Positions 1 to 64,000 of a stretch of DNA of 64,000 bases are shown here, in pieces. The notes below the pieces were generated by a model. That model had not been told where the DNA came from. It ran no database searches and worked only from the letters and a program-made list of their open reading frames with translations. Both the position numbers and the translations under genes were made by a program. The stretch is from Amoebidium appalachense. Its lineage: Eukaryota; Ichthyosporea. The DNA lies in the NCBI GenBank assembly GCA_963693365.1, contig CAVNZM010000006.1:7626001-7690000 (forward strand), written 5' to 3'. Positions within the stretch are counted from its first letter, which is position 1; every line of letters starts with the position of its first letter.

Positions 1-353
1 GAGTCACTATCCAGCCAGGACAGTCACTCGGTACCAAGCATGGAGCCTGATACCGCTCTATATGTACATCACAACATCGATATATACATTCCTACGTTTT
101 TGGTTGTTTTATGTTCGCAGCATGTATAAGATGTAATACTAAGTTTGTTTCCATACATTTAATCCTAGCCAGGGCCAGACACTCCGCCTAAATTTGGTAT
201 CGAGGTTCGTCCTTCATACACTTTGGAGGCCGCCGCTCCCCCTTGCAGGTCTACCAACCCACCTCCAGCCATTGTCATCCGTATTCAATGCGCCATTATG
301 TCATGGAAATCTTGCACGCCTCCGTGTGCCTGCAGCCCCAACCCATAAAGTGA
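1..353 (+). CDS. Putative last two exons of an unidentified plus-strand gene
   Basis: Two short open segments fit a spliced 3' end. The first runs from the window edge to 63 and is followed by GTACAT. The second begins after a pyrimidine-rich acceptor (CTCCCCCTTGCAG) at 249 and runs in the same phase (0) to a TGA at 351-353. The joined reading would end in LHASVCLQPQPIK. I recognise no domain. If real, this gene is convergent with the TOPBP1-like gene, with about 0.9 kb between the two stop codons. The support is only splice-site shape, phase agreement and ordinary base composition in an otherwise repeat-rich area, so it could be a chance reading. Confidence 0.3.
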
Positions 354-521
354 GATTGCAGGACTTCAGTTGATGGGTAGGATTACACGTCTTCTCGCTG
401 TGCAAATCGACCCCCCCCCCCCCCCCGGCCCCTCTCTTTCCCTCCTTCTCTCTCTCTCTCTCTCAATGCCCCCCCCCCCCCCCCCCCCCCCTTCCCCCCC
501 CCCCCCCCCCCCTTCCCCCTC

Positions 522-558
<37 letters not shown>

Positions 559-864
559 TTCTCCCCCTTCTCCCCCCGCCCCCAATCCCCACCCCCACCG
601 ACCCATGGACCCACTGTGACCACACCACCCAACCACCCAGCAACCCAGAGGACGCAAAAACAGAAATGGAGAATTGATGCCGTGAGCCCCCAAACGGCCT
701 TAGGCAAGACCTCAGGGGAAGCAGGAAAAAAAGGAAGGAAAAACACCAGAGCTAAGGTACACCGAATGGTAACCATCTATGCACATCGCCAAAACGAAAA
801 ATAATGAAATGCTACTCAAAACACCTACGTACACGACCTAAGAAAAAAGTCGGACAAAAAAACG

Positions 865-898
<34 letters not shown>

Positions 899-1275
899 CA
901 CAGAGGCTTATAAAACATGTGTCCAGTGTGTAGTGCCTGGTTGGGCTCACAAGTATGGGTGTGTGTATAGGTGTGTGCAAATATGTGCGCCCGGCCGTGT
1001 GGAGGTATGTGCTGCTAGAGTATTTGTGCTTTTCTTGTAGAGTAAGCGTGTTGTACGAGTAATGCCACAAACAACTCGCGGCTTTGGGAAGGCGGAGGTA
1101 ATGTGGGAGAAAGAGAGGGGGGAGGTGGGGGTGGGGTGGGGGTGGCGTGGGGGGGGAGGGGGATTTCGGGGCATGTGCAGGTTGGTGTGTGTGTGTGTCA
1201 CGTGTGATGGGGGGGTTCGGGTGGGGGGGGCAGGGAGGGGGGAGGGGGGGAGGGGGGCGAGGGGGGGTGAGCTAG
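354..1275. other. Intergenic stretch with poly(C), poly(A) and G-rich tracts
   Basis: No gene is visible here. The stretch holds a C-rich block (about 410-600) interrupted by CT repeats, an A run at 867-893, and G-rich low-complexity DNA from about 1120 to 1265. It would contain the 3' flank of the minus-strand TOPBP1-like gene and of the putative plus-strand gene. Confidence 0.6.
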
Positions 1276-29411
<28,136 letters not shown>

Positions 29412-30016
29412 CTGCTTACAAGAGAGATGATGGGGGAGAGGGGGGGGGGGGGGGGGGGGGGGGGGGGAAGTAGAAGACAGAAAAAGGCTTTAAGGAGTGT
29501 TGACTGGGGGGCAGGGACCAAGATGTTGAAGGATGTACCGCAAGGAAGGGGAACCGGGAGGGGAGGGGAGCGGGGGAAGGGGGGCAGGGGGGGAAAGGGC
29601 GAGGAAAGGAAGGGGAGGTGGGAGACGGATGAGGAAGAGGCTACACACCCGGGTAGGGGGAAGGGGGGGGGGGATATGTAGAGGGTTATGTAGGTAGGAA
29701 GGCAATACAGAAAAAACGTGATGAGGTGAGCAGAGGACAAAAACGAAGCATGTCGGAACCATCCAAATAGCATTATGATCATGAGTTGTGGCATTGCATG
29801 GTGAAACTCTTGACATTCCCCTCGAAACCGTGCTCAGCCTGGAATTAACGTGTTTATATGCAGAACACATGCGCCACCACCGCCCAATTCCCTTCCCCCG
29901 GTTAGTCAGCACACTTCCTAATAAACACACGCGTTCATGGCTTTCCTTATAACAAGCTGCACCCACAAACATGGAAGCTGGAACGATAGACACACACGCG
30001 CGTGCGCGCGCGCGCG

Positions 30017-30098
<82 letters not shown>

Positions 30099-30268
30099 AG
30101 GACATAGACGCACACGCACGTGTGCGCGCGCACGCACACACACACGCGCACGTGCACACAGACACACACACACATAGACACACACTAATGCATGCACACA
30201 CACACACGCCCACGGGCACACAGGCGCCCACAAGTACGTGCGCACACGCGCATGCAAATGCGCACACT

Positions 30269-30378
<110 letters not shown>

Positions 30379-31084
30379 ACGCACACACTTGTACAAGAGT
30401 CAAGCATCCCTGGCATGCTCCATTCATACCTCACTCCATCTCCCCCGGGGCCCATCACAAATACACACTTGCACACAGCTTCCTTCTCCCCCCCCTCCGT
30501 TCCCCCCCAACAAACACAAAAGCACCCTCTTTATCAGACCCCATAAGGCCCATACTATCCATGGGGATAGAGGTAAAACTCACCCCATGCTACGTCTGCT
30601 CTGTTGTGGCGTCCTCTTTAAAAGTGTGTCAGTTTTTCTCTTCGCACGGTCGTACGGTCCAAACAAACTGGAAGCGTGCTGTATCCTATCTTTTTTTCCA
30701 CACGTGCCTGCTATTAGCTGTGCCTCAAAGTGCAAATCGGCTTCGAAGGGTAAAACAAAGCAAGTCTTGCCTTTTACGAACCAACAAAAAACAAGTGTGT
30801 TGCGCTATGTTTGTGCCAGAACCCAGCTGCAAGCCTGTGTGGTAGTCTTTAAAGCAACATAATCTAAGCTAGTAGCCCTATTCGAAGAAGTTTTGTCATG
30901 TCAGCCTTACGAAAGAAAGGCCCCAGTAGTGGTACAACTCCAAGTCTTTCTGACCGGCTGCTGTTCATTATAACGAATCGGCTGAGCCTTGTCAGCCAGC
31001 TGCACTAATTGAATGAATATCATACAATATTGATGCCAGTATACTTATTTGCGATCAATGCAACTGGCATGTTTGTTCAGAAAA

Positions 31085-31106
31085 TGGCGCGAAAAATGGC
31101 GCGGGT
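31085..31106 (-). promoter_or_regulatory. Two tandem E2F-like motifs, possible TOPBP1-like promoter
   Basis: On the minus strand the sequence reads CGCGCCATTTTTCGCGCCAT, two copies of CGCGCCAT joined by T's. It contains TTTCGCGCC, which fits the E2F consensus TTTSSCGC. It lies about 1.7 kb upstream of the first exon found for the TOPBP1-like gene, in non-repetitive DNA. Vertebrate TOPBP1 is E2F-regulated, so a promoter role is reasonable but is inference. Confidence 0.4.
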
Positions 31107-32528
31107 GGTTGGTCAAGATTTCGGAGCGAAAAAATTGATGAAAGCACTTCGATCCACCATTGAAGATCCACCAGAGGCTGTAGCTAAACGCCCATGCACC
31201 ATGGCCAACGCACACACACGCACGCCGTGACATGTGGACACACACACAAAGACACAAAAACACATACTCCCCTCAATGAAATCACACACTCGCACACAAA
31301 CACGTTGGAATATACATCCGAGTACGAACACCTGTACGCACACACGTACTGTACACACACACGCTTCCATGCGCGCACACGTTCACATACGCGCACGCAT
31401 ACATGTACATGTACACCGTGACACGTGTACACAAACGGACACACACACACATATATGTACACCGACAAAAACGCACGCACGCACACACACATGCGTACAG
31501 AAGTACCGGCATACAAACACATACATACACAAACATTCGCGCGCGGACACGCATGCAGGCACACACACCGACGGTCACACACGCGCACACACAGTCACAG
31601 ACGCACGCACTGCACACAGAAACAAACGCATGCGCACACATGTACATACACATTTAGTGGTCAGCAAACCGTGCATACTGTACTGCGCGTGTGTGGAAAT
31701 TTCGCGATTATATATGGTCGCCAAGTTGAACTATCGATATCATCAGCTGCTGCAGCACAAACATCATTCGAAAATTAAATATGTAGCTATAGCCAGATGA
31801 CAGCGAACCAGATATATGACGAAGTTTGCACAGTTTGCACGCCATGGCCGTGTGACTGCAAGAGCTATTCGAAGCTTGATTTTCTGACGGCGTGCTAGCT
31901 AGAGGCTCAGGAAAGGGGGAGTTGGGGGGGGGGGGGGGGGGGCTGGCTAATACTACTAACAAAATAGGGGTGCGTTTGCTCTGGTCTGTGCAAACCCGTA
32001 AAAAAAACCAAACGCGAAATATGTAAGGGCACCAAAAGAAATTTTCACGAAAAAGCCCAACACGTACGTGTACTACACACATGTGTACACAACAGAGAAC
32101 ACATAACACCAAACAAAATTTTCACGAAAAAGGCCCAACACACACTGAGCTCTAATCGCTGGCAAACCCGAAGACAGAGCGTGACGGCGGAAAAACGTTG
32201 CCATGTTTAGGCACAACTCAGCCTCTCGTGCACACGGGCCGTTATATTTTGTTTAGAGTAAGCACCAGCGATCAACAAAAGCTCGCTATCATATTCCATG
32301 CCGGTCAACCAACACTCCGGTACCAACACACCAGGTTTGGTACGAACGAGCCATGATGTGGTATTGGGTAGTAAATATTTATGTCATTCATACATAATAA
32401 TCTGACTCTAGCAGAATATACACGGGGGTTTTAGATCTCCTGTTTATAAACTTGCACATTCTTTCGTTCATTTTGCCATCAGAACATACCATTTACAGAT
32501 ATGGGCAAACCACTCATAGTGTGTGTGT

Positions 32529-32559
<31 letters not shown>

Positions 32560-32602
32560 ATGTGTGTGTGTGTGTGCGGGCGGTGCGCGGCCGCACGTGT
32601 GT

Positions 32603-32641
<39 letters not shown>

Positions 32642-32657
32642 TGTGCGCGCGGGGTGT

Positions 32658-32731
<74 letters not shown>

Positions 32732-32951
32732 CGCGCTTGTGCGTGTGCACAACAGTGTAATGCGCATATGTTCCTTTCTGTGAAGGGGTGCTCGTGTGTG
32801 TGCCTGCACACATGTCCGTGCTAACGCCTGTTCAAGTGCCTATGTGCCCATGTGTTCACACAGCTAGTAAGGCGTGGCTAATGCGTCGGCACCCCAAATG
32901 GCATAGGCCACTGAGGGAAAAAAGGTGGCAGGTAGTACTTGATGTTCAACC

Positions 32952-37823
<4,872 letters not shown>

Positions 37824-38751
37824 GGTGACTACCAGTTTTCCAACATTGAGGATATGCTGTGCTATGGCAGCCTTGAACTTCCTTTGAAAAACAAAGCAAA
37901 AACAATCTTCAAACACAGGTAAAAAAATTCTCTAGCTGAGATCAGCCTGAGAGTTGGCATGTTCTGCCAGAGTAATTTGGAGAGAGATGCCTGGCACGGG
38001 CTGGCCCGACCCAACCGTTCCTCGGTTCGGGTCTCGAACATCGGGGCCCAGCTGCAGGTCGATGGCGCGCGAAAGGACATGCATGTGGCAAACGTCTTAG
38101 AACACTCTAGTTTGTGTGTACGCACGAACGCATCTTTTTACAAACATGTATTTTATTTCTTATATTATTTGAACTGAATGTTCTTTTCCAAGCTTCCTTG
38201 TATTACGTTTATGTATTTAGCAGAAGTAAACTACATATGGGCTGATCTAAGATAAGACCGAATCGAACTGAACACGCTGGTACCTTGCTGGGCCGGATCG
38301 GGTTTACCCGGGCGATTCAAATCCCGGGCATCCGACTGAATAACGGTCACATCCTCTCTCACTTTCACTTTGTTTGAAAACCGAAATGTTTTGTGTTCCA
38401 GTTTGAATCCAAACTATGAATGCCTGCATGTTTTACCCGTAGAAGTAGAGTAAAAAGAGAAAAGTAGAAAGTAAGAAAGCTAGGGAGTTGCTGTGCGGGA
38501 GGCCAACTAGACCCACTGCGTGAAAAGTAGGGATTTTGTTCGTGCCACGTGTTGGCTTATCGATGCTCTCGTTAGTCAGTTAACCACATTAAGCACGTGA
38601 TTTAAATAATAACGCGCTATAATTCCTGGTTATAAGCATTTACACGCACCACATATACGAGTTCACGCTCTTCCCCAGTTCTCTGGCATGGTTTGCTTGA
38701 CCAGAACGAACAAGCGGCAAACGTATATGGTTTTATTCGCTAGACAGGAAA
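37824..38751. promoter_or_regulatory. Divergent promoter region between BORCS6-like and NEK2-like genes
   Basis: This 0.93-kb spacer lies between two start codons pointing away from each other and has normal composition without microsatellites, unlike almost everything around it. It holds an acceptor at 37883 for a BORCS6-side 5' untranslated exon and a GC-rich segment (about 37985-38110). An E2F-like GGCGCGCGAAAG is at 38063-38074 and a CCCGGG-rich palindromic patch near 38300-38335. Exact transcription starts cannot be placed from sequence alone. Confidence 0.5.
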
Positions 38752-47938
<9,187 letters not shown>

Positions 47939-48009
47939 TGCCACTTGAGACAGTTGGTGGTTTCACGTTTCTCTAGTGACCTTGTATGTTCATGGGACGT
48001 GAGTGGGTT

Positions 48010-48043
<34 letters not shown>

Positions 48044-48265
48044 GGGGGGGGGGGGGGGGGGTTGGGTTGTGGAAAGAGTGAGAAGGTAATCCGAATTGGG
48101 AGACAGTTGCCTGATTGTGGTAGCACACACATTCACAGACAAATGTTTGTTTTGTAAGACGGTGTGTAGGGAATCCACGTGTGTGTGTGTGTGTGTGTTG
48201 TGTTGTTGATTTTTGTTTTTGTTTTTGTTTTGGATTTTTTTTTTCTTTTTTTCTTTTTTTTTTTG

Positions 48266-48298
<33 letters not shown>

Positions 48299-48474
48299 AG
48301 GAATTGAATGCAAACGGCATGCCGGTTCCTGCTATAATTTTCGAAGGACGAATGTAACTCTTTTTTTGTTGAAGGTTCATAGCAGTTTATTATGTTTCGT
48401 AGGTAACGAAATATGTGGTTTGTGTTTTGCTCAATGTCAACATCGAATTTTGCAAGAACCGGTGTTTTTATGAT

Positions 48475-48780
48475 CTATGCACATAAATAACTGCGTGTAT
48501 ACAGCATACCAGAAGTGTTTCACAACTACTACTGAACAATACAGATAAACGAAAAGTGGCTGGCCCACCTACACCTACCTATACGTACCTCCCCCCCCCC
48601 CCCCCCCCCCCCCCCTCCCCCCTCTCCTCCCTACACACACACACAGACCTATGCACATAAATAACTGCGTGTTACAGTATACAGCATACCAGAATTTCCT
48701 CACAACAACGTAGTACTACTGAACACTACAGATAAACGAAAAGTGGCTAGCCCACCTATATACATACCCCCCTCCCCCCT
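48475..48780. repeat. Two-copy tandem duplication, unit about 175-180 bp
   Basis: The block starting TATGCACATAAATAACTGCG (about 48476) recurs at about 48651. It continues through ACAGATAAACGAAAAGTGGC and a CCCACCTA...C-rich end, with small indels. Confidence 0.85.
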
Positions 48781-48798
48781 CCCCCCTTTTCTCCCTCC

Positions 48799-48839
48799 CA
48801 CGGCCGTCTAGAAACACCAGGTGTTTCTAGATGGCCGTG
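48799..48839. repeat. Near-perfect 20-bp-arm inverted repeat
   Basis: CACGGCCGTCTAGAAACACC is followed by one A and then its reverse complement with a single mismatch. The arms are flanked on both sides by CTCCCTCC(C). It would fold as a strong hairpin or cruciform. Confidence 0.9.
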
Positions 48840-49926
48840 CTCCCTCCCTACCTACACACACACACACACACACAGACCCCCTTCATAGCTCTAATCTTAC
48901 ATTTCCCCGGTCCTCCTCCTTGTGACGTAGATATACATCGAGTCACCCCAGACACGGAAGCCCCCCAGATCAATAAACATCACGATGTAAATGGGGCTTC
49001 CGGGACCTGGCGTATTCAGTCTTTTCCTTGTCCAAAACATAGTTCTTGTCAACGAAAGCTGTGACCATCCGTCCCCCATCCGACTTTCATCCGTGTTCAA
49101 ATTCATATTCCCATCACATTTCGATGTCGCACCCTCTGGACTGAAGTGTTCCTATTGGTTCGGAACGCATCGATATCCTTTGGGATTCACTCCAGTCCAT
49201 GCGGGCACTGCTTGTGGGCACACGGTGAACTGATCCGAGTTGTTCCGTCCAGTGATGTCGAGTGACTGTTTTTGTTACAGCAATCATTGGCAATACAAGC
49301 TTTTAGAATTGGGCATTAACTGAAAGGAAACCACCTAGAAAATGGTCGTGGGATGGATAAGAAAGGTACCCCCCTCAATCCTCCTCCTCCCCCGCCCCTC
49401 CCCATCTCAAACCCCCCCCCCCCCCCTCGTGCCTTCGATCTCCGGGGTCTTTTCCCCATAATCTCTACCCTTTTCTTACCCTCCTCCCCTCCCCCCCCCC
49501 CCCCCCCTCCCCTCCCTCCCCCTGGCTTTGCTGACGCTATATTACTCACTTGCTACTCCGTTCTTTCTTTGCTGCTCCTTCGGGTTGCAATATTGTGACC
49601 ATGTTTGCCCGGCCTTACCTGCATTCGCTTCAAGATTCTGTTTGTCTCTGCCCATCCTCTACTCTCTGTGCTTGCCCAGTGCTATCGTATATGTGCTGAG
49701 TACATTCTACCCAACATCGCGAACAGTTTCATTGTTACATCCCCGCTTCCCTCCCCGCTTCCCTTCCCCCCCCCCCCCCCCCCCCTCCCCCTCCCTCAAA
49801 AAAGACCACCCTCCCCCACCCCCTCCTCGCCTCCCCCCCCTCGCCTCCTCCCCCCGCGCCCCCACAACTAAAAGCAACCAAAGTAAAAACATCAGTAACT
49901 AAGATTGCTAACCGTTCGCGCTACAG

Positions 49927-63503
<13,577 letters not shown>

Positions 63504-63542
63504 GTTTGTCCTGGGACCCCTCCCCCCGTCCCTCCCTCTTCC

Positions 63543-63576
<34 letters not shown>

Positions 63577-63805
63577 CCCTTGTGGATGATGGGCTCTCTG
63601 CTTATGCATACCCTTTGTGTGGTTTGCACTCTGCATTATGTTGCCCTTTATGAATGTGTATTTCGTACTTATAGCACATTCGATATTCTTCCTCCCCCCA
63701 ACCTCCCGCTCTCTCTCCCCAAAAGCTGGTTTAGAATCCATGGCTCCTACATTTTTCTCTCTGCTCAGGGTGCCTCATACCCTGTTTGGTCCACCTTTCT
63801 TTCCT

Positions 63806-64000
63806 TGATGCTGCTGTCTGAGTCGGAGAGTTGTATATTCGCGGGGCTAAAGGGTCGAAACTCAGACGCAATTGATGACTTGGGCCCTCCCTGAGGATGG
63901 GCTCTGCTTATGACGCATACTGTGCGCATTGCTGATACTGCATACTTGAATGTTTGCCTTTGCATGTGTCCTGCACCATGCTTCTCATCGTGTATGCGTA
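63806..64000 (+). mobile_element. SINE family 1, copy running off the window end
   Basis: Begins TTGATGCTGCTGTCTGAGTC and is continuous through the family body to the last base of the window. It lies within the UCKL1-like gene. Confidence 0.75.

Larger units (their letters stand above)
47939..49926. other. NEK2-like 3' flank and unplaced SETD9-like 5' region
   Basis: The NEK2-like 3' untranslated region starts here and includes (TA)n at 48011-48041. A T-rich to G-rich compound run is at about 48228-48296, a ~200-bp tandem duplication at 48475-48780, and an inverted repeat at 48799-48839. About 48880-49330 is ordinary non-repetitive DNA with an 80-codon reading on the plus strand from 48991 that matches nothing I know. 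The first exon or exons of the SETD9-like gene must lie here but I could not identify them. Confidence 0.5.

Noticed and set aside
409-804. Proline- or glycine-rich readings over poly(C)/poly(G) tracts
   Set aside because: Homopolymer translations; no start context, splice sites or similarity.
31009-31230. Plus-strand reading of 73 codons beginning near 31009
   Set aside because: It overlaps the two E2F-like motifs, runs into CA repeats, and matches no family; more likely promoter DNA.
48991-49233. Plus-strand 80-codon reading as the first SETD9-like exon
   Set aside because: No similarity to the SETD9 N-terminus, and it ends in a stop instead of a splice donor in the needed phase.

Overview
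This is a eukaryotic nuclear window: small coding exons (about 35 to 535 nt) separated by introns, nearly all GT-AG, of 0.3 to 1.9 kb that are packed with microsatellites, poly(G)/poly(C) runs and short retroposons. Gene content (TOPBP1 with the animal BRCT order, NEK2 with a C-terminal coiled coil, a BORC subunit, SETD9, a UCKL1-type uridine kinase) suggests an opisthokont, most likely an animal or one of its unicellular relatives. That is inference; no ribosomal or organellar marker is present.

Layout. Positions 1-353 hold what looks like the last two exons of an unidentified plus-strand gene. From 1276 to at least 29411 the minus strand carries a TOPBP1/Dpb11-like gene. I could place about 32 exons by translation, splice phase and similarity to BRCT repeats 1-8; the extreme 5' end (BRCT0 and the start codon) is unresolved. 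From 32952 to 37823 the minus strand carries a BORCS6-like gene with a good start context. It faces, head to head, a complete 11-exon NEK2-like kinase gene on the plus strand (38752-47938, 495 residues predicted). A SETD9-like SET-domain gene follows on the plus strand (exons 49927-55597, N-terminus not found), then the 5' two thirds of a UCKL1-like uridine kinase gene (58193-63503, continuing past the window). I see no rRNA, true tRNA or CRISPR array.

The genes do not form a pathway, although TOPBP1 and NEK2 are both cell-cycle genes and E2F-like motifs lie upstream of each.

The most unusual signals are in the introns. (1) At three exons, and perhaps a fourth, the exon's 3' end together with its splice donor has been copied tandemly into the following intron. 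(2) Microsatellites grow directly out of splice sites: introns repeatedly begin as (GT)n at the donor and end as (CA)n-AG at the acceptor. One exon sits between complementary (CA)n and (UG)n runs. (3) Two SINE-like families, one with recognisable A-box and B-box sequences, end in an unusual poly(C)-poly(A) tail, which probably explains many of the compound homopolymers. Homopolymer lengths in the assembly may be inexact, so frames next to such runs are less certain.
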